Assembly (NCBI GenBank): GCA_014898415.1
Contig: RCTD01000022.1
Coordinates: 620,001-684,000, forward strand
DNA from: Stromatinia cepivora
Lineage: Eukaryota; Ascomycota; Leotiomycetes; Helotiales; Sclerotiniaceae
Direction of reading: 5' to 3'
Length of the DNA: 64,000 nt
Shown here piece after piece: positions 1-11,780 of this stretch (position 1 is the first letter of the stretch; each line of letters begins with the position of its first letter). The notes under the pieces are model-generated. The model was not told the DNA's origin. It made no database searches and saw only the letters and a program-made list of their open reading frames with translations. The position numbers were made by a program, and so were the translations under genes.

Positions 1-1310
1 TCTTCTTCCGATAGCCATACCGGTAAATGTATCTACAACTAACTGTGAGGAAGATAGTAATAGTAAAAGGGTAAGATAAGTAGGGAAATGTAAGGGAAAA
101 GAATTGAAAAGATTGAAAAGATTGAAAAGATTGAAAAGATTGAAAAGATTGAAAAGATTGAAAAGATTGAAAAGATCAAGGAAAGTCAAACTACCGACCC
201 ACCATACCATACATTTCGGCTTCATCCCTTTCCCGTCCCGCGCTGCAACTCTTCTAATTTGATTCGCACTCATTTTCGAATGAACTGAACTGAACTGAAC
301 TGAACTCGATCGATTTATTCATTCAAAAACAAATTTCAACAAACACAATATATCTATCAATCTATCAATCTGTCAATGTATCTATCGATCAAACAATCTG
401 TCAATCTATCAATCTATCAATCTTGTCAATCATCTATCTTACAGTATCTAAGGACTTACTTAATTACTCGGTGTACTTATCATTTTACTCTCCCGATATA
501 TAGCCTTCCGCCTTTCGTCCCCCTTACATTCTAAAGCCTTTCTCAGCAAAACTATCAATCCAATCACCTTCCCACATTTTCCCGCGCTAAACTCACCCAC
601 CGACCGAGAAATTCAAGCTTCTCTCGTTTCGCTCCATTATTCACATCCCGTTCCTCATCCGTGAATTTCAAAAAGATACGAGAACTCAACAAACTACTTA
701 CTTACTACATACAGTACAATACAATCCTCACCACGAGAGAAGTACTTCACTTAATACTACTTAATATACAATACAAAAGTATCAAATCTCTCAACAACAT
801 CAAATACTCGAGTATCAAAATCAATTTTATTAAGATCAACTTCAACAATAAACTCATCCCAAGTTTCAGTCCAACAATCAACATCAACCAACCAACCCAC
901 TCACTCACTCACAAGATAGCCATCACAATAATTCATTATTTTGTTGCCGAGAATCCAAAAGAGAAAAAAAAAAAAGAAATCAAATAATTATATCAAATCT
1001 TTTCAACTTTTCTTCCTCTTCTTTCAACAAATCAATTCAAAAAATTACATCTATTACATCTATTGCACCTTCTAATTGTCCAATCGTTTATGTCAAAGTT
1101 ACTTTGTATTCCTTGAACCGGAATCTCGCATTGCATCTGCGGCATTCGCTTCGGAGTCACACCAGGAAGGTACTTATTATTACAGCGTGGACCATTACAG
1201 CTTTGAAGGGCTACCAAAACACCCTCCCACCAAAATTCTGCAGCAACCCAGCCATCCCTCCATTATCTCTCTCCTGTATGAGAAAGTAACTTGATTTCTT
1301 AAAATCTTTC
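1..1310. other. Upstream region of the transcription factor gene
   Basis: No gene can be supported here. It holds a 9-bp minisatellite (GATTGAAAA, about eight copies, 101-176), a short CTGAA run near 283-306 and ATCTATCAATC-like repeats at 350-425, followed by pyrimidine-rich DNA typical of a fungal promoter or 5' UTR. The short open frames at 661-987 and 1076-1294 begin at GTG/TTG codons and have biased composition. Part of this stretch probably carries the 5' UTR and perhaps a first coding exon of the downstream gene. Confidence 0.6.
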
Positions 1311-1360
1311 TAGACCATTTTAAGAAATAATAAATATCTTCCACCAACAAGTTCAGGGTC

Positions 1361-4269
1361 TCCAAGAGGACCCCCCCAACCGCAAACATTCCCTCACCTC
1401 ACTCTCTCGCCGCGATACTATCGCCTTCTGCACCACCTGATTCAGAATCGGCGGTTGGTGTTTCGCGATCATCTAGTCCAAAACGTTCACACGCCGAAGC
1501 TTTCTCTACGACTGATCCAACTTATCTACATCCCGCTTCACCTAAACAACATCGGCCCAATATAACTTCTGCCGGAGCTACTAGCCCCGGCGCATTAGGC
1601 GCCAGCAGTCTAGGGGCTGATGATGGTAGTGGTGGTGGTCGAGGTGGGATAGAAGAGAAGAAGCCGACAAAAAGTGAGTTTATCGTGAAGTTATCTTCCT
1701 ACAAATTATATGGTCATGCTGACATATTCTGTGTAAAGTGGTACGATCTAGTATAGCTTGCGCACGATGCAGAAGGAGCAAGGTGAAGTGTAAGTAAGAT
1801 AAACTTCAACCTCAAAGACTTTGACTAATTCCAAGCTCAGGTGTCAACAATGGTGTCAATTCTGTATGTAGGGCTTGTGAGTCCTCAAACCGAGAGTGTA
1901 CATATCCAAGCGCGGCGGCTTCTACACCCAAGAGAGCCGATCCACCCATGGGGATAAAGGTTGAAGGAGAAAGCGATAGTAAGAAGCGAGTTCGAAAGCA
2001 TGAAGATTCTGGTCGCAGGAATAGTCAACGACAAGGAGAGGACCCTTTGGAGGCCACAATATTGACAAGGAAGGTGTGGGATGAGGTCTATGATATATTC
2101 AAGCTAAACTTCTCAACTGAGATGCCTTTCCTACACCCTCCATCCTTTCGGAATCGCATGCGCCAAGCTTCTCACCCACGAGACCTTTCTACACTCGCCG
2201 ACGTTCCCGCCTTCCAAGATGCTAAGATTTTATTGTTAGGTGTACTCACACTTACCGCCCGATTCCACCCCGAATTAATCGCATACCATGCACCAGCAAA
2301 TTCCCCTCGACCAAATGATCCATTGGCTGCAAGCGATTACTATGCTACCGCTTTAACCTCAACCATTTTTGGAGCTGGAGGCCGAGATCTGAGCACCCCT
2401 ACGACTGAACGGATCCAGGCACTCTTGATGCTTGGTCTTTACGAGTGGGGTCAAACCAGAGGCCTTAGCGCTTGGGTATACGTTGGTATTGCGACTAGGC
2501 TAGCACAAGCAATGGGTCTACCTTACGAGGATGATCCATCAGCAAGAACTTTCAAGTCTGAAACTGTAGTCACTGCTAGTTCATACAGACCCGAGGTGAA
2601 CAAGCATCCAGCACGTGATACTGCGATTGAGAAGGAAGTAAGAAGACGTACCTTTTGGAGTTGTTTTATCATGGATCGTATGCTTTCCGCTGGAAAGGCC
2701 AGACCTACCATGGTTGAGTCTGAGACTCTACGAGTACAATTACCATGTTCCGATGACCAATTCTTATTCACTCAATCCGTCCAAACAGGTTACTTGAATC
2801 GAGATTTTGAGAAAGTTACTATGACGAATTCCAAAGCTCAAGAAGGTGGTGTACTCAGCAGATATTGTCGTTTGGTGGAAATTTGGGGTAAACTTTCAAA
2901 GTGGAGTCTTCATGGAGGTCGCCGAACGGAAACTTTACCTCCATGGGATGGATCAACACAGTTTTATAAACTTTCCCATGAATTGGAAGAATTCTATAGT
3001 GGTTTACCAGAGAATCTTACCTTTTCTGAGGACAACTTAAATGCACATTTAGAAAAACGAAATGCGACCACATATGCAAGTTTGCATACACTCGTATCTT
3101 TATGTCGAATCATGCTTCACAGGGAATATATACCTTTCATCCCTCTTCGGGCTGATAAACCCTCAGGTCCGTTGGATGAACCAACATTCCCAAAAGATAA
3201 ATTCGACATACCGGAAGGATTTTGGGAACAGAGCGCCGACTCACTTTTCTCATCGGCAAGAGATATTGTTGATATTATGAGGACTTGCCAGGATAATAAC
3301 GCTTTACCCGAATCACCATTGTTTGTATTCGCCCTTTTCCATGCAGCCTTTACGGGTGTTTACTCTGTTCATTTCCCACAAATGGATCCCAACGATTATA
3401 TGGGTGAAAGTCGATCCGCTTTACCTATCAAAATCCTAAAAGATATGGTTCCGAGGTTGACCATGGCAAAAGCTTACCACAAGAGAATTGAGCAGATGAT
3501 CAAATATTATAAGGTGGTAAAGAACGAATTCAAGAGGTATAAGAAAGATGTTTCATGGAAAGGTGGTGGATTGGATGAGTGGAAGGGATTCGAAAAAGAT
3601 TTAAAGGAATTTGGTAGTCTTGAAGATACTGTTGGAGGTGACTCTCATTCCGATGATTATCCAAACAACCGCTCTCGATGTAGTACTAGCGATCTTGGTT
3701 CCACTACTACTAATCCTAATCCTAACGGAGAGCCAATGCAAGGTGTTGAAGGAACAGGATCAAGACCACCTTCTAATTGGGCACCAATCAATGCCTCGAA
3801 CAACACAATTATGGAAATGCAACAAAATCCTGGTGCGCAATATATACCAAACGGAGCTTATCAACCAAGTCCTAATCAAGATTCCAATCCACCTAACTTG
3901 ATTAGTCCAGCGAATGGCGATTCAGCATCAAGTATTAACTCTCCTTATAGTAATCAAGGACAAGCTCAAAATTATACTCAGCTTCAACAAATGGGTCATT
4001 ATCATCCTCCAATGGCTCACCAACCTCATAATATGGCACCACCAGGTACTCAAACAGGATGGAATAGAGATTCAACTGCTTCAATCCAACCTTTTGATGC
4101 ATGGATTGATGATTTGGAAAGTATTTCAATGAATACTCATAACATGGAAAACTTTACTCAATCATTTGGGGATGTAGTTCAACCATGGAATGCTACACAA
4201 TTTGGAGCACCATCTCAAAATAGTTGGGTTCAAGTTGTTGAAAGACATCCTGGTGCTAATTGGAATTAA
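1361..4269 (+). CDS. Zn(II)2Cys6 fungal-specific transcription factor (5' end unresolved)
   Basis: This is a probable nuclear DNA-binding regulator. The zinc cluster is split by an intron. The exon at 1739-1789 encodes ACARCRRSKVK, and the next exon (from 1841) completes C-x2-C-x6-C-x8-C-x2-C-x6-C, ending RECTYP. Introns are 1674-1738 (GTGAGT..AAG) and 1790-1840 (GTAAGT..CAG, branch point GACTAAT). The 2.4-kb last exon carries a Fungal_trans-type middle region (FLHPPSF, RIQALLMLGLYEWGQ, RRTFWSCFIMDR) and a low-complexity Asn/Gln/Pro-rich C-terminus of about 200 residues, a likely activation region. The upstream exon (Ser/Pro-rich, ending at 1673) is open back to stop codons near 1330 but contains no ATG, so the start codon probably lies in an unrecognised 5' exon. 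The listed start is only the part I can translate. It resembles proteins loosely annotated as xylanolytic activators, but I see no basis for naming a target pathway. Confidence 0.85.
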
Positions 4270-5237
4270 GGATTTATATTGAAGATTAAGTTGAAAGTCC
4301 TGGAGATTGTATTCAAAGACGATAAATGAAAATATCTCATCAATGTTTCCTTATCTTGAAGGAATTGAGGGGTGGGAGTTTAAATGGAATGATTTAATTT
4401 TAATTCATTCATTGGGTCAGGTGGGATATCAGGGGGGGTTCGATATGATTGTGTTGAGCGTCTACAAAATTATTAGTCAGGTTTTGATTTTTGTTTTCTT
4501 GATTTCGGATTTTTTGGAGTTTGTTATGACAATGATAATGATAGCTTAGCTTTTGTTCAAGTTATCTTTTTTTCTCTTTTGGATTTTGTTGTGGGGGTGG
4601 GGAATGGGAGTAGGAATAGGAAGGGAAATGGGAAGTGAGAAGGGAAGATGAGAGAGTGGGAAATTTGGGGAATAGGGCATAAATGACTCCTGTTGTCGTT
4701 GTGTTGGGTGGCTTGGGCTTAGGTGTTTATTAATATGTCCTTTTTCAATATCTATCTATATATGTAGCTGGGGGAAAGGTAGATTGTGGAATAGTGGATG
4801 GGTGAAGGGGGAAGAGGAAGGGAAAGGGGAAGGGGAAGGGGAAGGTGAAGGGGAATCGTGGCTGATATCAGATATATATAATGCATTCAATGTTTCTTCC
4901 TTTGAATCTTGACTTTTACTTTGTCTTTTGACTATTCCATTTTGTCTTTACTACCGATCCTCTTTCTCTCAGAGACCCACTTTTTTGTTTTTTTGTTTCT
5001 TCATTGAATTTTGAATCCGTACCTTAATATGCATTTCATCAAGATATAATATCATTCATATCATTCATGATGATGAAAAGATGATATGTACATGTGCATA
5101 TATGTATATATGTATGTATATATAATACTTCACTTCGCTTCCCCCCCCTCTCTTTTTTATTAAAGTATTTTGTGTATATAGTGCTTCGCTTCCCTTTTTT
5201 GAGGAGGGGGAGGGAATTTTTACTAAAGTATTTTATA

Positions 5238-5362
5238 GGATTGGATTGGATTGGATTGGATTGGATTGGATTGGATTGGATTGGATTGGATTGGATTGGA
5301 TTGGATTGGATTGGATTGGATTGGATTGGATTGGATTGGATTGGATTGGATTGGATTGGATT
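5238..5362 (+). repeat. (GGATT)n pentanucleotide microsatellite, about 25 units
   Basis: This is a near-perfect head-to-tail GGATT array. Three units make 15 nt, so all frames are free of stops and one reads as an Ile-Gly-Leu-Asp-Trp repeat. That open frame is an artefact. The homogeneity suggests a young or actively slipping locus. Confidence 0.97.
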
Positions 5363-5650
5363 GAATAGAGTAGAATTTAAAGGAGCAAAAAGAGAAGAAA
5401 AAGAAAGGAAGAAGTAGAAAAGGGTATTAATTAAATAAAAGAGAAGAAGAAGAAAAAGAAAAAGAAAGAAAGGATTTTGATGAAATAATTTTTTTTTTCT
5501 TTTTCTTTTTCTTTTTCTATTAGTGTTGGTGTTGAAAGAAGAGGAGAAAAGAAGTAAAAAGAAAAAAGGAAGAGGAAAGGGAAGGGGGAAGAAGAGGGGG
5601 TGTTAAATGAAAATAGAAGGGATGGGAAAGATAGGAGGGATGGGAAAGAT

Positions 5651-5830
5651 AGAAGAGATAGAAGAGATAGAAGAGATAGAAGAGATAGAAGAGATAGAAG
5701 AGATAGAAGAGATAGAAGAGATAGAAGAGATAGAAGAGATAGAAGAGATAGAAGAGATAGAAGAGATAGAAGAGATAGAAGAGATAGAAGAGATAGAAGA
5801 GATAGAAGAGATAGAAGAGATAGAAGAGAT
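5651..5830 (+). repeat. (AGAAGAGAT)n 9-bp minisatellite, about 20 units
   Basis: This is a perfect or near-perfect tandem array of a 9-bp purine unit. The 3n period leaves two frames open (Arg-Arg-Asp and Glu-Ile-Glu repeats). There is no independent sign of a gene. A shorter relict of the same motif (AATAGAAGAGATAAAAGAGATGAG) follows the retroelement at 13459, so the element may have inserted within or beside a related array. Confidence 0.96.
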
Positions 5831-5865
5831 GAAATAGAATAGGGTTTTTTTTTAGTTATTTTTAT

Positions 5866-6058
5866 AGGGTTTGATTTGGTTTAATTGAATTAAAAAGAAA
5901 GAAAGAAAGAAGGAAAGAAGGAAAGAAGGGTTTTGATTTGGTTTAATTGAATTAAAAAGAAAGAAAGAAAGAAGGAAAGAAGGAAAGAAGGGTTTGATTT
6001 GGTTTAATTGAATTAAAAAGAAAGAAGGAAAGAAGGAAAGAAGGAAAGAAAAAAAAGA
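5866..6058 (+). repeat. Tandem repeat of a ~60-bp unit, three copies
   Basis: Three consecutive copies begin with GGTTTTGATTTGGTTTAAT (the first copy is one T shorter) and continue with TGAATTAAAAAGAAAG and an AAGG/AAAG purine tail. The copies differ mainly in the length of that tail, as expected from slippage or unequal exchange. Confidence 0.9.
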
Positions 6059-6296
6059 TTTAATAAATTGTTTTTTTTTATTAGTATTAGAAGGGGATGG
6101 AAAGGGGAAGAACGGGGGGGAAGAAAAGATGAGAGAGAGAAGAAAAAGAGAAAAGAGAGAATATTAACTGAAGATACTAAATGGGGATAGAACGGATGGA
6201 AGAGAAGGGGAAAGGAAAAAAGAGATGTGTTAAACGAGGATAAGAGAGGTGGGAGAAATTGGAGGGGGAGGGGGAGGGGGTATTAAACGAGGATAG

Positions 6297-6446
6297 TGTG
6301 ACGAACCCAACGAGCGTTTAGAGATCAACCTTAGAATTAAAAGCTACAGAGCTAAAGAGAGTGTGCTACAAAGTTATATATATGATCAGCTCGGAGCTTA
6401 GTACTGTACTAACCCGATCGTATGCGATCATGTGTATCTCGTGACA
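6297..6446 (-). repeat. Outer element LTR, left copy (3' LTR on the minus strand)
   Basis: This is 150 bp, TGTGACGAAC..ATCTCGTGACA. It aligns without gaps to 13308-13457 with about 23 differences, all transitions. The 8-bp ends are inverted with respect to each other (TGTGACGA/TCGTGACA). The polypurine tract lies immediately inside, at 6447-6462. Confidence 0.93.
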
Positions 6447-6514
6447 CTATCCCCCCCTTTTGAAAGTTCGCTTCGAATTCACTTTAAATGAATGATTTAA
6501 GTACAAAATGATCA

Positions 6515-7198
6515 TTAATTTTCTTTTGATAAAAATTCCTGATGCGTGGATTGTATTACAACTAACGAATATATATTCATCGTATTATTTGCTTCCTTCA
6601 AACGATCTTCAAAATATCGGCTATTGATTATCTTTTCTAGATCCTCATCATTATCGTTTTCGGGTTCAATAATCAATGTAATAACTGGAATAGACTCTTA
6701 TCGATTTCGGATTCTTTGATATGGGTTTAATAGATAGATTTGTATTCAATAAGAATTATTTCTATATTATATATATTTATTTTATTTGTACAAAAAAGTT
6801 CTTTTAGAAAGGGAAAACTCGAATATTTGTATATAGAGTAGAATCAAAGTATGATTGGGTTTGTTCAATTGGATATTAAAAGGGCTAAAAGTATTAATGA
6901 TATTAAGGTTGTTAATATCCATTAGATTATGGTTTTGAGAATGGGATGGATTCTGTAATATATATAGGGTTCTAGGTTTATTAGAATAGAATGATATAAG
7001 GAATCCATTCGTTGTACGAGTAGCTAATTGTTGTATGATTTAAACAAAATCGGGATAAAAATAAAGAAGAGAAAATTATTGAAAAAAACGATTTCTAAGA
7101 GTAATATTGAATCTATTGCGAAAGGTTGAGATTTTATTCGAATCAAGCCAATTCTGATCTTTGGTTTTGTAAAGGGTCTTTTCGAATTTTGTAATATA
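6515..7198 (-). pseudogene. Outer element gag, C-terminal half with dead zinc knuckle
   Basis: This continues the gag frame on the far side of the Copia insertion: YITKFEKTLYKTKDQNW, then NKISTFRNRFN, IIQQLATR, a Pro/Ser/Asn linker with NPSHSQNHN, and a C-terminal acidic tail ending at a TAA at 6515-6517. All of it lies in one frame from codon 7198 down. A C-x2-C-x4-H-x4-C spacing is preserved at codons starting 6775, 6766, 6751 and 6736, but all four codons are TAT (Tyr). No protease or polymerase sequence follows before the LTR. Confidence 0.82.
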
Positions 7199-7364
7199 TG
7201 TTGGAAATGAGGCCATCATAGGATTAGAATTGAGGTCACAAGACCACAATAATGTACAAACCATATTTGAGGATAACTTCAATTCTATTCTTACTAGAAA
7301 TATAGATCCTTAGTTCAATCTATATAATCAACAATACTATTACTTTCTGCATCAAAAGTTAATA
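7199..7364 (+). repeat. Copia 5' LTR
   Basis: This is 166 bp, beginning TGTTGGAAATGAGG and ending AAAAGTTAATA. It aligns without gaps to 12514-12679 with about 25 differences, all transitions. The following bases (AATTATAAGATCCGG) could be a decayed primer-binding site, but that is weak. Confidence 0.93.
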
Positions 7365-8846
7365 AATTATAAGATCCGGTTGCACAGTAATGATTAAAAA
7401 GCAAAGCAAATCAAGAAAGGATTAGTATAATTAATAAAGATAGAATAAAATGAAAATCAGAGTTTTCATATAATATTATCAAAATAGAATTGAAATATGA
7501 TAATATAGTTTATAATTTATAATATCATAGACCAAAACGAAAAATAGTCTGTACAATACCGATACAGAATTATAGTAAAGGCGAAGAGCAAATTCATACA
7601 ATTATAAGAAAATATATTACAATATGATTTTATGAATTTTTTTTATTATTTTATTTTTATATTTCTTTATTATTTTGAATTTATTTACTGTATATCCTTT
7701 TTTAAAATTATCTTAAAAATCTGAAGACTATCTTTAATATTTATCAAACAATAAGAAACCTTCACAATATCGGAATCAAATAACCCTTCGAAATTCAATT
7801 AAAATAACTATAAACGATAATTCAAATAAACGAAGATATAATTGAAAGGGAAAGAATGATTTTATATAATTGATCAAATATTAGATGAATATATATAGAT
7901 TACAGGACTCAATACAGCATCTACTTACGAGATCAATAATCGTATATGTTACAATGTTGAATTGAAATCGGAATACTTAAAGAACGAAGCGAATGTATTA
8001 TCGTATATTTACACAATATTCAATAATAATGATGAAACCCTCATCGACAAATATTCAATAGTATATATACTTTAGAAATACCTTAAATCAAAATATATCA
8101 GAATCAATATAATCATAATCAATATATATATAACGATGATCCAGAACTTCAAATTCCAATTCAATATCTATCCCGATATGATCATTATCGAAGCTTGAGA
8201 TAAATTAAAAGAGTATAAAAGGAAACTAAAAGTTGTAGATGAAAATTGTCGATCAGTATATCAAGATATTGCTCTATTCTTGGTTTTAATATATAATCTT
8301 CTAATCGATTATCAAGGAATAATGGATATATTGGATATCCAAACCAGTTTTAATATTGACGATAAGATCAAATATTTATAAATTAAAGAATTTCATTTTA
8401 AGGATGGATCAAAACTAGTACAAATTACAAAAGGATTTAGATACACTTTTCGACATTAAAAATCAGATTTCGAAACCCCAAACAATACTTGCGATCTATA
8501 TCAAAGGGAAGATTATTATATATGAGACTGTCTATATTTAGTACAAACTAACAAACTATTTCATAGTTATCTTTATTATCAAAAAAAAAAGAGATCATTG
8601 AATCCGAAGAAGATCTATTTCAATAAGAAAGACTAAGCATATTCTATTAATAATATCTCTGAATCAAACTCTGATATTGAAGATATAATGAAAGAAGATT
8701 GCAATTTGACAAAGGAAACCATTAATAAGGCTTCCTTTAACAAATAGTATACCGATATAGATATTTCTTTATATATATTTGATCAATCTTTATTATTCAG
8801 ATCAATAGAATTTATTATCAAATAAAGGATAAAGATTGATGGGAAA

Positions 8847-9370
8847 ATGATATATTATCGTTATTGGGGTTTAGTGGATATAGTATATAAAAATGATTCT
8901 AAAATACTATTTTCAAATATATTATATATATTAAAACTAAAAATAAACTTGCTGTTAGGAAAAAGGATTTGTGAAACAGAGTTGCAAAGGGAATTCAATT
9001 TTTATTATATGTATTTCAAGAAGGATAATAAGAAAATCATCTGTATTAGAATACAAGATGGAATATATATGGTTTTATATATAACTAAAGGATATGAGGA
9101 TACAGCTTTCTGTTCTAGTATATATCAAAATAATCAGGAAAAAGACTTCTCTTCAAAGATAATCGATGGTATCAAAGATATCGATAATGAATTAATATTC
9201 AAAAAGAAAAAAAGATATTTATTATAATATTGAAGATTCAATCATTTAAATCCAAACAAAATCAAGAATCTACATAAAGTATTTAATATAATCAAACCGA
9301 TAAAGGTTCCAATTGAATTAGATATCTACAAAGTATGTATACTCATCAAAATAACTAATTGTATTTCGAA
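8847..9370 (+). pseudogene. Copia pol: pre-integrase region and zinc-binding start of integrase
   Basis: The conceptual translation contains the Copia signature preceding integrase: SKILFSNILYILKLKINLL followed by RICE. It is then followed by RFNHLNPNKI and a Cys-containing stretch where the integrase HHCC zinc domain normally lies. The frame ends at a stop at 9225-9227 and remains readable beyond it. It was presumably part of one Gag-Pol ORF. Confidence 0.7.
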
Positions 9371-10151
9371 GCAATTGAATCTGTACAAATCAAAGAGATT
9401 CGAATTTATATATTTCGATATTGCAGGATTATTCCCAAAATCGATTCGAGGAAATCGTTATTTCATATTGATCATTGATAATTGTACAAAAATAAATTGA
9501 ATTATATTATTTAAATAAAAAGATAATGCAATTCAAATATTGAAAATTTGAAAAAAGGAGATGGAATTAATTACTAGAGAAAAGATTATTGCAATCAAAA
9601 CTGATAACGTATTAGAATTTCTACAAGCTATTCATAAATGATCATCGGGTATACAATCCGAAGTTACAATAATTATCTTTTCACATCAAAACGGACCTAC
9701 AGAACAGAATATAAGAACTATAAAGACAAATATAAGAACAATACTAAAAGAAATTGAATTACTATTAGAATTTTAGGACGAAATTGTAAAGCATAATGTT
9801 TATATCAGAAATCACATTAGTATTGGTCCTAATATAAACAGAATAAATCGATCCCCTACAAAAACTTTTACAAATATAATATTAGATATAAAGATATACA
9901 AAATCTAAGAAAACAAATATTACACTTATATCAATCCCAAGATTATTCCGAAAAAACAAAGATATAATAAATTACGAGACACTTCGAGAATCGATATATT
10001 CTTAGGGTACTCAAAAATTATAAATAAATATATCAAAATATATTCTCCAGAATTAGATTATACATTTCGATCAAATAAAGTAATCATAGATGAATCTCAT
10101 CGAAAAGGAGATTTGGATCTTAAATTAAGAAATTGTGAATCAGATCTATAA
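9371..10151 (+). pseudogene. Copia pol: integrase catalytic core
   Basis: Read through stop codons, the DDE core is visible: RGNRYFILIIDN (first Asp), AIKTDN (second Asp) and HQNGPTEQNIRTIK (Glu). It is followed by the Copia-specific region FLGYSK and the segment before the spacer to reverse transcriptase. In-frame stops at positions that were probably Gln or Trp codons make it non-functional. Confidence 0.82.
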
Positions 10152-10859
10152 GGAACAAAGAATATAAAATCAGATCGAAAACCTTATGGTAAACCGACAA
10201 CAAATAAGGCACTTTCTCCATCCTCAATATTAAATACGATATTTGTATCATCTTCATTTCAAACATTCTCTTCAGTAAATATTATATCGAATTCAATGAT
10301 TGTACCAAGCATTCCAATTATCGAATTGAAACCAGATAAATTAGATATGTCAATACCAATATACAATGAAGATAAAGATAACAATATCCAGAAAACAAAT
10401 CAAGAATCTTCTTCCAAGGATATTTCAATTATCAAATTCATTATTTCAAAAGATCCAGTTCAAAAACCAACTTCTGTAAACCCTGAATTTATATCAGAAG
10501 TAAAATTTAAGATTATCTTAAATTTTATTAATAAGTTTATTTCAATAGGATCAAAAAGCAAAGTAAATTTATAATTATCTAAAATCGAATAAAAGGATAA
10601 AATAAATCTTGAAAATGAATCCCTAAAATATCTAATACAAAAACGGAAAAGAGATATAAAACAAGATTCTGAAAAAGAACAGGAAAGTAAGATTATAAGA
10701 GCATTGATTATAATATCTATATAGGTCAAAATTTAAAAAAGTATAGAATATATTATAATTACAATTCCAATTATTTACAAAATAAACTTTTATATCAAAA
10801 ACAAGATCGTTTTAGATTTCACAATTTCGTTGATAGATATAAATAATATAGAAAGTGTA

Positions 10860-11780
10860 ATATATCCAGTTGAAGAAATTTTGGGAATCAAAATATCAAG
10901 AATTTATAAAGAAGCAATATTGGATCAAAAACATTTTGAAAAATGAAAGGAAGTTATTCAAAAGGAAATTATATCTTTGGTTCAAAATGGTACTTGGAAA
11001 GAATATATACTTTTTAAAGGAAGTAATCTAGTTTCAACGAAATGGGTATTTATAGTTAAAATCAAGGATAATAAGGTAGAACGATTCAAAGCAAGATTAA
11101 TAATTTGAGGGTTCAATTAGATATTAGGAAAGGATTACAACGAAATATTTGTATTAACAATAAGGTTAGATATATTTAGATTATTCTTAGTTATTATTGC
11201 AAAGGAAAATTTGGAATGCTTATATTTCGATATCAAAAATGTTTTTATCGAATTGTATTTAAAGAAAGAGATCTATTTCGAACTATTCTAAAGTATTAAA
11301 GTCAAAAAGGGATATATATTATGAGTTCTACGAAGTTTATATAGATTGAAGCAAGTTGGAAGGGATTGAAGTTTATTATTGAAAAAAAAGCTTTTAAATA
11401 TAGATTTTGTATAAAGTTTGGCGGACCTATATTTATATATATCCAAAGACTGTAATATAATATTATTGGTATATATCGATGATATCGTTATTGCATTGTA
11501 TATATTATTACAAATCATTTGATTCGATGAAAAACTATTGGCTTATTTTAACATCAAGAATCTAAGGAAAATTAATAAGATCCTAAATATTAGAATTATT
11601 TACAATAGAAAAGCATATATATTAATTATAGATCAAAAAGAATATCTCGATATTATGTTAATCAAATATAATATTACATATAGACAATATCAAATCAAGA
11701 AACTATCAATAATGGATTATATCTATTTCTGGCTAATAACCGATAATGATGAATTAGTAAATGTGAACGAATATCAATAA
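10860..11780 (+). pseudogene. Copia pol: reverse transcriptase (RVT_2)
   Basis: Motifs in order are VQNGTW, STKWVFIVKIK, the KDYNEIF region, FDIKNVFIE (canonical DVKTAFLNG position), LYRLKQVGRD, and the catalytic box YIDD at 11472-11483. An open frame follows from 11538 (NLRKINKILNIRI, IDQKEYLDIMLIKYNI), matching the RVT_2 C-terminus. Stops interrupt it upstream, but the catalytic Asp pair is intact. Confidence 0.88.

Larger units (their letters stand above)
4270..6296. other. Repeat-rich purine-biased spacer
   Basis: No gene is supported. After an AT-rich 3' flank the strand becomes strongly purine-rich (GGGAAAGGGGAAGG near 4800). It then carries a GGATT satellite, an AGAAGAGAT satellite and three tandem copies of a longer unit, all listed separately. 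The retroelement begins at 6297. Open frames across the satellites (Ile-Gly-Leu-Asp-Trp or Arg-Arg-Asp repeats) exist only because the satellite periods avoid stop codons. Confidence 0.7.

Noticed and set aside
661..987. 108-codon ORF rich in Asn, Ile and Lys
   Set aside because: It starts at GTG, is AT-driven in composition, lies in the presumed promoter/leader and matches no family.
5094..5417. 107-codon ORF with Ile-Gly-Leu-Asp-Trp repeats
   Set aside because: It is entirely explained by the GGATT array and its flanks; it has no independent coding signal.
5651..5830. CRISPR-like array
   Set aside because: It is a contiguous satellite with no spacers, in a fungal nuclear genome.
5600..5842. 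Two overlapping ORFs of Arg-Arg-Asp and Glu-Ile-Glu repeats
   Set aside because: These are by-products of a 9-bp satellite whose period is a multiple of three.
7076..7282. Minus-strand 68-codon ORF taken as a separate gene
   Set aside because: It is a chimera: the first part is the Copia LTR read backward and the rest is the interrupted outer gag.
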